Shown: piece after piece, positions 25,110-34,122 of the stretch
How the letters are laid out: each line of letters opens with the position of its first letter
Numbering within the stretch: position 1 is the stretch's first letter
Assembly (NCBI GenBank): GCA_021648845.1
Contig: JAKJHY010000020.1
Location: 39,252 to 103,251 of the forward strand
Reading direction: 5' to 3'
Origin: Mycobacterium sp. MBM
GTDB taxonomy: Bacteria; Actinomycetota; Actinomycetes; Mycobacteriales; Mycobacteriaceae
DNA length: 64,000 nt
Translations under genes and position numbers: made by a program
Notes under the pieces: model-generated
What the model saw: only the letters and a program-made list of their open reading frames with translations
Told to the model about the DNA's origin: nothing
The model's database searches: none

Positions 25110-25990
25110 CGCTGCCTCCGGGCTTCGATCATGGTGCGCTGCTTGGGATCCAGCACATCGCGCAGGCCGTCGCCGAGCAGATTGCAGGCCAGCACGATGA
25201 CGAAGATGGCCAGCCCGGGGAACACCGCCATCCACCAGGCCAGGGTGACGAACCCCTGAGAGTCGAAGATCATCCGCCCCAGCGAGGGCTGAGGCGGCTG
25301 CAGGCCCAGGCCGAGGAAGGACAACGCCGCCTCGGACAGGATCGCGAATGCCAGCGACAACGAGACCTGGACGATGAGCGGGCCGGTGATGTTGGGCAGG
25401 ATGTGCCGGGAAAGGATGTATCCGGAACCGGTGCCCATGGTGCGCGACATCGCGACATACGGTTCGACGCGGACCGACAGCGTGCTCGCGCGGGCCACCC
25501 GGGCGAAGATCGGGACATAGACGCTGCCGATGGCCAGGATCGTGGTGGTCAGACCCGGCCCCAGCACGGCGACGATGGACAAGGCCAGCAGCAGCACCGG
25601 AAACGCGAACATCACATCGACCATCCGCATCACCACGGTGTCCAGCCAGCCGCCGCGATAACCCGCGAGCACCCCCAGCGTCACACCGACGACCGCGGCG
25701 AACGCCACGCTGACGACGGCCACCTTCATCGACGCCTGCACGGCAATCAGCACCCGCGACAACACATCGCGCCCCAGCTCGTCGGTGCCCAGCCAATGCG
25801 CCCCGCTGGGCGGGCGAAGAGCCTGCGGCACGTCGACGTCGTTGACTCCGTACGGCGCGATCCACGAGGCGGACAGCGCGATCACGAGAACGGCGAGCAA
25901 CACCAGAGCACTCACCATGGTGACCGGGTTGCCGGCCAACAGCCGCCAGGACCGGGTCCGCTTCTCACCGACGAATCCCTGTTCGCTCAT
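25106..25990 (-). CDS. ABC importer permease, DppC type
   Basis: A 294-aa inner-membrane permease. The OppC N-terminal segment (NPVTMVSALVLLAVLVIALSASWIAPY) is followed by HWLGTDELGRDVLSRVL, the family signature, and by five further helices. The EAA loop is EPYVAMSRTMGTGSGYILSRHILPN. It pairs with the DppB-type permease in the importer. The ATG at 25990 overlaps the DppB-type stop by 4 nt. Confidence 0.93.
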   Translation of the reverse strand: MSEQGFVGEKRTRSWRLLAGNPVTMVSALVLLAVLVIALSASWIAPYGVNDVDVPQALRPPSGAHWLGTDELGRDVLSRVLIAVQASMKVAVVSVAFAAVVGVTLGVLAGYRGGWLDTVVMRMVDVMFAFPVLLLALSIVAVLGPGLTTTILAIGSVYVPIFARVARASTLSVRVEPYVAMSRTMGTGSGYILSRHILPNITGPLIVQVSLSLAFAILSEAALSFLGLGLQPPQPSLGRMIFDSQGFVTLAWWMAVFPGLAIFVIVLACNLLGDGLRDVLDPKQRTMIEARRQR

Positions 25991-26937
25991 GACAGCCGGA
26001 TCCTCGGATCGACGACCGCGTACAGCACGTCCACGACCAGGTTGACCGCCAGGAACAGGACCGCCATCAGCAAGACCGCGCCCTGGATCACCGGGTAGTC
26101 GCGTGCCGCCACCGAGTTGAAGACCAGCCGTCCCAGACCTGGCCAGGCGAACACCACTTCGACGACGATCACACCACTGAGGATGGTGGCCAACTGGATT
26201 CCGGAGATGGTCAGGATTGGGACGAGCGCATTGCGCACGGTATGGCGCATGGTGACCACCCGCGGCGGCAGCCCCTTGGAGCGGGCGGTGCGGACATAGC
26301 CCATCGCCGCGACCTCCAAGACCGCCGAGCGGACATAGCGGGTCAATATGGCTGCGGCGACCACACCCACGGTCAGTCCGGGCAGGATGACATGGCGCAG
26401 CCAGCCGGCCGGATCCTCCAGCAGTGGGCGGTAACCCGAGGTCGGTAACCAGCCCAGCACCGTCGAGAACAACGAGATGAGCAGGATGCCCAGCCAGAAA
26501 TCGGGAATCGATACGCCGAACTGGCTGGTGATGCGCACGATGGCGTCGCTGGCGCGGCCCTCTCGCAGTGCGGAGTAGATCCCGGCCGGCAGCGCGATCG
26601 CCAACGCCAGCACGATGCCGACGAGCGCCAGGGATGCCGTCGCCGGAAGCCGATCCAACAGAATCTCGGTGACCGGATCTCCGTTGCGGAAACTGACCCC
26701 CAGGTTCCCGGTGGCGGCGTGACCGAGATAGCCGAGGAATTGATTGATCAGCGGCTCGTCGAGCCCGCTGGCTTGGCGCAGTGCCGCATAAGCCTCCGGC
26801 GTGTAACGGGTCCCCAGTGCCAGCCGCACCGGATCGCCGGGGACCAGGTGCACCAGCGCGAACACGACGATGAGCACGCCCACCAGCACCACCAGCGAGT
26901 ACGCCAGCCGTCGGGCCACGAATTTCAGCACCGTCAC
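25987..26937 (-). CDS. ABC importer permease, DppB type
   Basis: A 316-aa permease with the typical N-terminus (FVARRLAYSLVVLVGVLIVVFALVHLVPGDP), about six helices, and the EAA-like loop GYVRTARSKGLPPRVVTMRHTVRNAL. It forms the transmembrane channel with the DppC-type protein. The GTG start overlaps the binding protein stop by 4 nt, so the four genes form one coupled transcript. Confidence 0.93.
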   Translation of the reverse strand: MTVLKFVARRLAYSLVVLVGVLIVVFALVHLVPGDPVRLALGTRYTPEAYAALRQASGLDEPLINQFLGYLGHAATGNLGVSFRNGDPVTEILLDRLPATASLALVGIVLALAIALPAGIYSALREGRASDAIVRITSQFGVSIPDFWLGILLISLFSTVLGWLPTSGYRPLLEDPAGWLRHVILPGLTVGVVAAAILTRYVRSAVLEVAAMGYVRTARSKGLPPRVVTMRHTVRNALVPILTISGIQLATILSGVIVVEVVFAWPGLGRLVFNSVAARDYPVIQGAVLLMAVLFLAVNLVVDVLYAVVDPRIRLS

Positions 26938-28463
26938 CGGTCGGCACCACCGGTGTCGAGCACGGCGTCACGGAATCGGATGGCCTTATCGCGGCGGGCG
27001 TCGTAGCCGGACAGCGCCGGCGTCCACGCCTGGATGACGGCGGGGTTGTACAGGTAGATGTAGCTCACCTCGTCGGCGATCAGTGTGGCCGCCTGCGCGT
27101 AATCCGCTTTGCGTGCCTGTTGATCGGTCTCGGTTCGGCCGGCGTCGAGCAGCTTGTCCACCAGGGGGTCGGAGAATTTCTGGGCGTTGCTGGTGCCGTC
27201 GGTGTGATGCTGGGCGTAGTAGAAGTCGTCGGGGTCGATATTGCCCAGCCAACCCATCATGAGCATGTCGAACCGTCCGCGGTTCTGGTCGTCGAGCCAG
27301 GAGGCGAAGTCGACGGTGCGGATGTTCACCGTAATGCCGAGGGGGGCAAGGTTGTCGGCGATCACCTGGGCGGCGGTGACGGTGTGCGGGTACTCACTGG
27401 TGACCAGTAGATCCATCGATTCCGGTGCGGCATCGGCCTCCTGCAGCAACGCCCGCGCCCGCTCGATCTGGCGGCTGTATCGGTCGTAGGGCACGAACCA
27501 CGGGTTGCCCTGCGGGATGGCCAGCTGATTGGCTTGCGCCGTACCGTAACTGGTGGCCTGCACAATCGATGGACGGTCGATGGCATAGGCCACCGCCTGG
27601 CGGACCCGCACATCGTTCCACGGCGCCCGGGCCTGGTTGAGCGCCAGATACCAGTAGTCGTTGCTCGGTGTCTCTGCCAGGTGCAGCGAGTCGTCATTGC
27701 GTAACTGGCTGACCCGCTGCGGGGGCACCGCATCGGTCCAGTCCACCTCACCGGCCTGCAATGCCGACAGCGCCGTCGATGGCTCGCTGATGAACCTGAA
27801 GGTGACCCCGGGGATCTGCGGCGCACCACCCCAATACCGTGCGTTGGCGCGCAAGATGATCGAGTCGCCACTCTTGTGGCTGACGAACGAGAACGGGCCC
27901 GTACCGACCGGGTGGGTGGCGATCCGGCCGTCCTCGACGTTGCGACGTTGCACGATCGCCAGGCCCTTGAATCCTCCCAAGTTGGTCAGCAGGTTCGGCG
28001 TGGGGCGCGAGAGCGTGATGCGTACCGTGTGGTCGTCCACGGCGCTGATATCGGTGATGGCGCTGAGCTTGTCGACGTTGGTCAGCTGCTCGTCGATGAT
28101 GCGCCGGTACGAGTAGATGACGTCGTCGGCGGTGAACGGGCTGCCGTCGTGGAAGGTCACCCCGGGCCGCAGTCGGAACGTCCAGACCAGTTGGTCCGGT
28201 GAGGTCTGCCAGGACTCGGCCAGCGCGGGGCGCATGGTGAGGTCGGCGTCCGGTTCGACCAAGGTGTCGAACACGTTCTCCAGCACCTCGAAGGAGAAGT
28301 AGGCGCTGGTCTTGTGCGGGTCCAGCTGGTCGGGTTCCCCCGCGATCGCGGCGACCAGGTTGCCGGCATCGTGGCCCAAGTCCACCCGCTGACCGGTGGA
28401 GCACCCGGCGGACGCGAGCACGACGATAACGGCGAGGATGGCCGCCACCAGTCGCATATCCAT
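26934..28463 (-). CDS. Lipoprotein solute-binding protein (SBP family 5)
   Basis: A 509-aa extracytoplasmic binding protein. The signal ends in the lipobox ASAGC (Cys21 for this start), so the protein is lipid-anchored. SBP-5 blocks are visible: EPDQLDPHKTSAYFSFEVLENVFDTL, RLRPGVTFHDGSPFTADDV, and the DVRVRQAVAYAIDR motif. It would capture a peptide, opine, nickel chelate or similar ligand; the ligand cannot be told. GGA lies 5 nt before ATG 28463; GTG 28466 and ATG 28457 are alternatives. It is the first gene of the importer operon. Confidence 0.92.
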   Translation of the reverse strand: MDMRLVAAILAVIVVLASAGCSTGQRVDLGHDAGNLVAAIAGEPDQLDPHKTSAYFSFEVLENVFDTLVEPDADLTMRPALAESWQTSPDQLVWTFRLRPGVTFHDGSPFTADDVIYSYRRIIDEQLTNVDKLSAITDISAVDDHTVRITLSRPTPNLLTNLGGFKGLAIVQRRNVEDGRIATHPVGTGPFSFVSHKSGDSIILRANARYWGGAPQIPGVTFRFISEPSTALSALQAGEVDWTDAVPPQRVSQLRNDDSLHLAETPSNDYWYLALNQARAPWNDVRVRQAVAYAIDRPSIVQATSYGTAQANQLAIPQGNPWFVPYDRYSRQIERARALLQEADAAPESMDLLVTSEYPHTVTAAQVIADNLAPLGITVNIRTVDFASWLDDQNRGRFDMLMMGWLGNIDPDDFYYAQHHTDGTSNAQKFSDPLVDKLLDAGRTETDQQARKADYAQAATLIADEVSYIYLYNPAVIQAWTPALSGYDARRDKAIRFRDAVLDTGGADR

Positions 28464-28682
28464 CACTTTCCGCCCGGTGTGGGCGTCGGCCTATAGCTGT
28501 GCGACGGATACCCACATCGCCGGCGCGCTACACCTGGGCGCTATCCGGCGAGGTCAGCGGCACCCCGGCCCCCGCTGACGACTCCTTACGGGCCTTCCTG
28601 GAGCCGCCGCATCAGGGGTCGGGGATCACCCACCGCAGCGAGCCCGCCACGCGGGCAGCCGCCATCACCGCCACCGTCGGTC

Positions 28683-28730
28683 GTGGGCGCCGATATCGTC
28701 GTCGACGGCGGCACGGTGCCCACCCTATGA
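28683..28730 (+). pseudogene. C-terminal remnant of a short-chain dehydrogenase
   Basis: The frame ending at 28730 reads VGADIVVDGGTVPTL and stop, which is the common C-terminus of mycobacterial SDR enzymes. The same frame upstream has no Rossmann motif and reaches a stop at 28494. The rest of the 268-nt gap shows no other gene. This looks like a leftover from a deletion, but the match is only 15 residues. Confidence 0.4.
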
Positions 28731-28734
28731 GGTC

Positions 28735-29028
28735 TCAGACGTCGCTGGTGGTGTACCGCGTCTTGACCGGGGGCTCGGCCACCAGCGCCGCCATCTCGGT
28801 GAGCTTGCCCTCGCCGGCCCGGAACGTGCGGTACGCCTCGTCGTGGTCGACGGACTCCCACAGCTCGTAGATCAGCCAGTGGCCCTCATCGTTCTCGTCG
28901 ACGAGCACGTCGGTGCCCAGATTGCCGGGGAACGCCCGGGTGTCGACGAGCGCACGCCGGAACAGATCGCGCGCGGCGGCGACGGATTCGGGCTTGAACT
29001 TCAGTTCCAGGACCACGGTGACCGGCAT
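28735..29028 (-). CDS. Antibiotic biosynthesis monooxygenase (ABM) domain protein, 97 aa
   Basis: A small dimeric ferredoxin-like fold protein of the ABM/quinol monooxygenase family. It shows TVVLELKFKPESVAAARDLFRRALVDTRAFPGNLGTDVL and WLIYELWESVDHDEAYRTF. The Asn, Trp and His that haem-degrading IsdG/MhuD members need are not at the expected places, so haem oxygenase activity is not supported. It lies 22 nt after the phytochrome stop, so it is probably cotranscribed. The ATG at 29028 starts the conserved beta strand; the longer upstream frame overlaps the phytochrome gene. Confidence 0.82.
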   Translation of the reverse strand: MPVTVVLELKFKPESVAAARDLFRRALVDTRAFPGNLGTDVLVDENDEGHWLIYELWESVDHDEAYRTFRAGEGKLTEMAALVAEPPVKTRYTTSDV

Positions 29029-29050
29029 GCAGCCAAGATACCGCCGATGG

Positions 29051-31372
29051 TCACAGCCGCCGCAGCGTGATGACGGTGACGTCATCGTCGGTCTCCGGAG
29101 ATGCCAGCGCCTTCGTGATTTTCGATGCGCTGCGCTCGCCGAGCCGACCGAGCGCACCGGCGAGCCGGTCCAGGCCGTCGTCGATGGTGGAATCGCGTCG
29201 TTCCACCAGCCCGTCGGAGAACATGATCAACCCTTGTCCTCGGTGCAACGTGAACTCGCTTGGTGTGTACTGCACGCCCCGCACCCCGATCGGCGGGGAC
29301 AGCTGCACCGGGGCCTGTTCGACCGCCGCGCCGATGCGCAAGGGGATCAGATGTCCCGCCGACGCCGCCTCGACAAGGCCGGCGTGCAGATCGACGCGGG
29401 CGATGACCGCGGTGGCGAAGGTGCGCGGCATCAGATGCAGGGCGAACGCGTTGAGCTGGGCCAGCGCCTCTGCCGGTGTGGCTCCGGTGAACAGCAGCGA
29501 GCGCAACGCATTACGGAGTTGAGCCATCGCGCCGGCGGCGGGCAGTCCATGGCCGGCGACATCGCCGAGCAGCGCGATCAGCCGTCCGTCGGGCAGCTGG
29601 AAGGCGTCGTACCAGTCCCCGCCCACCCGGCCCCCGGCGGCGGGCCGGTAGTCGGCGGACAGCTCCCAGCCCGTGATCGTCGGAATCGACGCGGGCATCA
29701 GGCTGCGCTGCAGCATCTCGGCGACGCGGAACGCGCCGCGGGTGCGCCGATACAACTCCTCGACGAGGTGCCCGCGCAGCGACTCGGCGGTCTCGACCTG
29801 GATCTGCCCCCAGGGTTCGCAGCAGTTGTGTACCACCTCGCGCCAGCGTTCGAAGGATTTGCGCGGGCTGAGCCGTACCCCGTCGCCCTCGCGTACGGCG
29901 AGAGCCTTGTTGTGCGGATCGCCGCCCCAATCCACTGCGCGCAGCGCCTCGGCCCGAAACCAGACCACGTACTGCTCGTCGGGCAGGTTCAGCACGAGCG
30001 CCCCGGCCGCATCGTGCAGGTCGGTGTCGGGGAATTGGTCAGAGAGTCGTTCGCTGGAGGCCATCTCCGCACCGGTGTCGCGCGCCCAGGCCGCCACCGC
30101 GGCCACCACCTCGGCCGGCGGCACCGTGCCCAGCTCCCGGTATTCGCCGCCGAGGCTGACCACGACACCGGCGGCGGGCAGCAGATCCAGCAGGCTCGGG
30201 TAGCCCAGCAGGGCCGACGCCACGGATTCGCTTTCGTTGAGCGTCGCGGCGGTGACGTGCGCCAGCATCGACTGTGACGCCAGCTGCTCGCGCAACTGGT
30301 CATCGTCGAAACGGTCGATCAGCCGCAAAGACAGTGTGGAACCGAGGAATTCGGCGGCGGCGCGGACGCCGTAGGGCGGCAGATGCGGGCCCGCGTAGTG
30401 GTGGCATGCGATCAGGCCCCAGAGCCGGCCGTGGCGCAGCAACGAGATGGACATCGACGCGCGCACACCCATGTTCTGCAGGTATTCGATGTGGATCGGG
30501 GAGACGCTGCGCAAGGTGGCGTGCGTCAGATCCAGGGGCGCCCCGACTGCAGGGTCGACGGCCGGCACCAGCGGGGCTGGGCGGTAGTCGACATCGGAGA
30601 TCAGCCGCAGCCAGTTCTTCTCATACATCGCGCGGGCCTGAGCGGGGATATCACTGGCCGGATAGTGCAGGCCGAGAAAGGAATTGAGATCCTCGCGTTT
30701 GCATTCGGCGACCACCTCGCCGTTGTAGTCACGGTCGTAGCGGTACACCATGACCCGGTCGAACCCGGTGAGATCGCGCACCGCGCGGGCGGTGCTGTCA
30801 TACAGCTCACCCGTGGACGACGCCCGGTTGAGTTCCTCGACGGAGTTGCGTACCGCCTGATAGGTGTTCGGGAAGGAGAATGGCCGCTCGCCGTAGGCGA
30901 TTTCGAGTTCGACCAGCAGCACACCGCCTGGTTCGCGGTGCAGCAGCGCGTCGAAGGGGCGCGACCGGCCGTCCACGACGAGCTCCAGTTCCAGCGGATT
31001 ACGTTGGCGCAGATCGCCGAAGGCCTGCGCCGAATGCTGGACGCGTTCGGCCTGTGCGGCGCCGATGAGTGCCGACAGGTGCTTGCCGAGGACATCGTCG
31101 GCCGGTACCCCGAGCAGGTCGACGACGTTGGCGCTGACCTGACGGATCTCGAAGTCCCGCTCGCGGACCACCGCCAGCACCCCGCGCGGCTGGATGCTGC
31201 CGGGGATATGGATCGGTTCGCGGGCGCAGTTGTCCAGATCGATGGGTGTGCCCGGAGGCAGCAGGTCGCCGTCGGCGTTGCCGTCGGTTACGTCACGCGA
31301 AATTGGTCCACCCCCAGGTTGCGATGCTGACTTTCCTGCTCGAGAGTGCCAGGTCAGTGCCCATGTGCTCAC
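29051..31372 (-). CDS. Bacteriophytochrome with SpoIIE/PP2C phosphatase output
   Basis: A 773-aa red/far-red photoreceptor. The N-terminal PAS has the biliverdin-attaching Cys49 in NCAREPIHIPGSIQPRG. The GAF domain has PASDIP and the chromophore-contact SPIHIEYLQNMGVRASMS and ACHHYAGP. The PHY domain has the tongue motifs WGGDPHNKA and SPRKSFERW. The C-terminus is a PPM phosphatase with the metal-binding Asp motifs GGDWYDAF, GDVAGHG, FSDGLVE and DDDVTVITL. No histidine kinase is present, so light would control dephosphorylation, probably of a STAS antagonist. GTG 31372 is preferred because GGAG lies 5 nt upstream and longer starts overlap the divergent STAS gene. Confidence 0.9.
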   Translation of the reverse strand: MSTWALTWHSRAGKSASQPGGGPISRDVTDGNADGDLLPPGTPIDLDNCAREPIHIPGSIQPRGVLAVVRERDFEIRQVSANVVDLLGVPADDVLGKHLSALIGAAQAERVQHSAQAFGDLRQRNPLELELVVDGRSRPFDALLHREPGGVLLVELEIAYGERPFSFPNTYQAVRNSVEELNRASSTGELYDSTARAVRDLTGFDRVMVYRYDRDYNGEVVAECKREDLNSFLGLHYPASDIPAQARAMYEKNWLRLISDVDYRPAPLVPAVDPAVGAPLDLTHATLRSVSPIHIEYLQNMGVRASMSISLLRHGRLWGLIACHHYAGPHLPPYGVRAAAEFLGSTLSLRLIDRFDDDQLREQLASQSMLAHVTAATLNESESVASALLGYPSLLDLLPAAGVVVSLGGEYRELGTVPPAEVVAAVAAWARDTGAEMASSERLSDQFPDTDLHDAAGALVLNLPDEQYVVWFRAEALRAVDWGGDPHNKALAVREGDGVRLSPRKSFERWREVVHNCCEPWGQIQVETAESLRGHLVEELYRRTRGAFRVAEMLQRSLMPASIPTITGWELSADYRPAAGGRVGGDWYDAFQLPDGRLIALLGDVAGHGLPAAGAMAQLRNALRSLLFTGATPAEALAQLNAFALHLMPRTFATAVIARVDLHAGLVEAASAGHLIPLRIGAAVEQAPVQLSPPIGVRGVQYTPSEFTLHRGQGLIMFSDGLVERRDSTIDDGLDRLAGALGRLGERSASKITKALASPETDDDVTVITLRRL

Positions 31373-31484
31373 ATCGGCTCCGCGCGTGCCGTAGGCTCGG
31401 GGAAAGTCAGCGTTCTGACTTGCCCGGTTGAGCAACAGCCCGCGAGACATTGCGCCCCGAATCAACGCATCCGCGAGGTATTCG

Positions 31485-31862
31485 ATGCCCAACCAATTCG
31501 TTTCCGGCCCGTCATCGCTGGTGTGCACCGAGACTTGGCGTGCCACCACCGTGGTGATCAGCTGTTCCGGCGTGGTCGACATGCTCACCGCCCCCCATAT
31601 GGGTCAGCTCCTCGCTACCGCGCTGGACAAGCGGCCGGCCAAGGTCATCATCGACCTGACCGACACCACCATGTTCGCGTCGTGCGGCATGTCGCTGCTG
31701 GTGGAGACGCAGGAGAAGCTGCCCGAAGAGGCCAGCCTGGTCGTCGTCGCCGACGGACCGGTCACCCGGCGTCCCCTGGAGCTGGTGGGGTTGTCGGCAT
31801 TCCTGACGATCTGCCCCACCCTGGATGCGGCGCTGCAGGACGCACAGCTCGCCGAGGGCTGA
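31485..31862 (+). CDS. STAS-domain anti-sigma factor antagonist
   Basis: A 125-aa STAS protein of the SpoIIAA/RsbV type. The conserved phospho-acceptor loop reads LTDTTMFASCGMSLL with Ser66 in the usual Ser position. Dephosphorylated antagonist would bind an anti-sigma kinase and release a sigma factor. It is divergent from the phytochrome-phosphatase, whose SpoIIE-type domain is the kind of enzyme that acts on such proteins. GAGG sits 7 nt before the ATG at 31485. No anti-sigma kinase or sigma gene lies in the window. Confidence 0.9.
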   Translation: MPNQFVSGPSSLVCTETWRATTVVISCSGVVDMLTAPHMGQLLATALDKRPAKVIIDLTDTTMFASCGMSLLVETQEKLPEEASLVVVADGPVTRRPLELVGLSAFLTICPTLDAALQDAQLAEG

Positions 31863-31893
31863 GACACCCGCACGCATCGTGCACGATGGCCCC

Positions 31894-32649
31894 ATGACTG
31901 TCGTATTCGTGCATGGGAACCCGGAGACCAGCGCCATCTGGGGGCCGTTGATCGATGCCCTTGGTCGGGACGACATCGTGACGCTGTCCCCACCCGGATT
32001 CGGTGCGCCGTTACCCGACGGATTCGACCCCACCTACCTGGCCTACCGGGACTGGCTCGAGGAGCAACTGGAGCGCATCGACACCCCGATCGACCTGGTC
32101 GGCCACGACTGGGGCGGCGGTCACGTCGTCAATGTCGTCATGCACCGGCCCGAACTGGTGCGCAGCTGGGCCAGCGATATCGTCGGCGTGTTCGACCCCG
32201 AGTACGTCTGGCATGACCTCGCCCAGATCTGGCAGACGCCGGAGGCCGGCGAAGCGCATGTCGCGGCCATGATGGCCGGTCCCGTCGCCGAGCGCATCGC
32301 GAACGCGGTCGCGATGGGCATCGGACCCGAGATCGCGCCGGCGCTGGTGGCGGCACAGAACGAGGACATGGGCGCAGCGATCCTGCGGCTGTACCGGTCG
32401 GCGGCCCAGCCGGTGCTCGCCGAGGCGGGCGCGGCGCTGGCGAACGCGGCGGCGCGGCCGGGTCTGTGCATCCTGGCCACCGAGGACCATTTCGTGGGCT
32501 CCGAGGAGGTCAGGCGGCGCGCCGCCGACCGGGCGGGGGCGCGCACCGAGGTGCTCGACGGTCTGGGGCACTGGTGGATGATCGAGGATCCGGTGCGCAG
32601 CGCCGCGATGCTGACGCGGTTCTGGGCCACACTCGACGCTGCGGAATAG
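31894..32649 (+). CDS. Alpha/beta hydrolase (haloalkane dehalogenase/epoxide hydrolase-like)
   Basis: A 251-aa alpha/beta hydrolase. The oxyanion HGNPETS motif is followed by the nucleophile elbow GHDWGG with Asp72, typical of dehalogenases and epoxide hydrolases rather than esterases. The catalytic His is likely in GLGHWWMIEDP near the C-terminus. The substrate is unknown. It begins 31 nt after the STAS gene and may be transcribed with it. Confidence 0.86.
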   Translation: MTVVFVHGNPETSAIWGPLIDALGRDDIVTLSPPGFGAPLPDGFDPTYLAYRDWLEEQLERIDTPIDLVGHDWGGGHVVNVVMHRPELVRSWASDIVGVFDPEYVWHDLAQIWQTPEAGEAHVAAMMAGPVAERIANAVAMGIGPEIAPALVAAQNEDMGAAILRLYRSAAQPVLAEAGAALANAAARPGLCILATEDHFVGSEEVRRRAADRAGARTEVLDGLGHWWMIEDPVRSAAMLTRFWATLDAAE

Positions 32650-32682
32650 GTAGTCGCGGCCCGATCGCCGTACCCTTGCGCG

Positions 32683-34107
32683 GTGACCGCGATCGATCCC
32701 GAGAAGCTGCGCACCTGCCTGCAGGTGCTGGCCGAGGTCGAATCGTTGCCTCCCGAGCACCCCGATGCGGTCGCGGTGCGGCGCGCCACCGCCGGCATCT
32801 TCAAATCGGTGCGCAAGGCGCGCCGGCATGCCAAGCGCGATGCGGTGGCCGAGGCCGACCGGGCCGTCATCGCCGCGACGGCCACCGGGGCGCCCGGGCG
32901 TATCGACGACGAGACCGCGGGCCTGCCGCTGGTTTCCTCGGTCACCGGCGCGTCCGCGGGCACCCTGCTGCGGTCGCGGGCCTGCTACATCTGCAAGAAG
33001 CACCACACCGTCGTCGATGCCTTCTATCACCAGCTGTGTCCGGACTGCGCGGCGTTCAGCCACGCCAAGCGTGACGCCCGCACCGACCTGACCGGTCGCA
33101 CCGCGCTGCTGACCGGCGGGCGCGCCAAGATCGGCATGTACATCGCGCTGCGCCTGCTGCGCGACGGTGCGCACACCACCATCACCACGCGCTTTCCCAA
33201 CGATGCGGTGCGCCGCTTCGCCGCGATGGAAGACAGCGCCGACTGGTTGCATCGGCTGCGGATCATCGGCATCGATCTGCGCGATCCCGCCCAGGTGGTG
33301 GCGCTGGCCGACACGGTGGCCGCGCGCGGCCCCTTGGACATTCTGATCAACAATGCTGCGCAGACGGTGCGCCGGGCACCCGGCTCGTACTCGGCGCTGG
33401 TCGAGGCCGAGCGCACCCCGCCACCGGAGTTGGCCCAGGTCGACGTCGTCACCTTCGACCGGGTCAGCGATGCGCACCCGGCGGCGCTGGCCGGCAGCCT
33501 GGCCGAGCACCAGACCCCGCACGGGATCATGGAACTGGCCCTCACCGCCCGCAGTGCCTCGCCGGAGCGGATCGCCGCCGGGACCGCCATCGATGCCGGC
33601 GGACTGCTGCCCGACACCGCATCCGTCAACAGCTGGACCCAGCGCGTGCACGAGGTCGACGCGATGGAGCTGCTGGAAGTGCAGCTCTGTAACCAGACCG
33701 CGCCGTTCATCCTGGTGAGCCGGCTGCGCCCGGCGATGGCCGCGTCACCTGCGCGCCGCAAGTACGTGGTGAATGTCTCGGCGATGGAGGGACAGTTCGG
33801 TCGCCGCTACAAGGGCCCCGGGCACCCGCACACCAATATGGCCAAGGCCGCGCTGAACATGCTCACCCGGACCAGCTCCGCGGAGATGCTGGAGCAGGAC
33901 GGCATCCTGATGACGGCGGTGGACACCGGCTGGATCACCGATGAGCGCCCGCACCCGACCAAGCTGCGGCTGGCCGAGGAGGGTTTCCACGCCCCGCTGG
34001 ATCTGGTCGACGGCGCCGCCCGGGTGTACGACCCGATCGTGCGTGGGGAGGCCGGCGAGGATCTGCACGGTTGTTTCCTGAAGGATTACGTGCCCAGCCA
34101 GTGGTAG
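32683..34107 (+). CDS. SDR-like protein with N-terminal zinc-ribbon
   Basis: A 474-aa protein with two parts. Residues 1-130 hold a basic helical region and a four-Cys zinc-ribbon (Cys101, 104, 119, 122). Residues 138-474 are an SDR-like Rossmann domain (TGGRAKIG at 144-151; NNAAQ after beta 4). The catalytic region has Ser (NVSAMEG), but the Tyr of YxxxK is not at its place: the sequence before the Lys reads HTNMAK. A large insertion separates the NNAAQ strand from the Ser strand. It may bind a nucleotide without normal SDR chemistry. The start is GTG. Confidence 0.85.
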   Translation: MTAIDPEKLRTCLQVLAEVESLPPEHPDAVAVRRATAGIFKSVRKARRHAKRDAVAEADRAVIAATATGAPGRIDDETAGLPLVSSVTGASAGTLLRSRACYICKKHHTVVDAFYHQLCPDCAAFSHAKRDARTDLTGRTALLTGGRAKIGMYIALRLLRDGAHTTITTRFPNDAVRRFAAMEDSADWLHRLRIIGIDLRDPAQVVALADTVAARGPLDILINNAAQTVRRAPGSYSALVEAERTPPPELAQVDVVTFDRVSDAHPAALAGSLAEHQTPHGIMELALTARSASPERIAAGTAIDAGGLLPDTASVNSWTQRVHEVDAMELLEVQLCNQTAPFILVSRLRPAMAASPARRKYVVNVSAMEGQFGRRYKGPGHPHTNMAKAALNMLTRTSSAEMLEQDGILMTAVDTGWITDERPHPTKLRLAEEGFHAPLDLVDGAARVYDPIVRGEAGEDLHGCFLKDYVPSQW

Positions 34108-34122
34108 GGGTGGCCCTCGGCG

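Noticed and set aside
28735..29028. A MhuD/IsdG-type haem oxygenase supplying biliverdin to the phytochrome
   Set aside because: The location beside the phytochrome is tempting, but the Asn, Trp and His needed for haem degradation are not at the expected positions. It is kept as a generic ABM protein.
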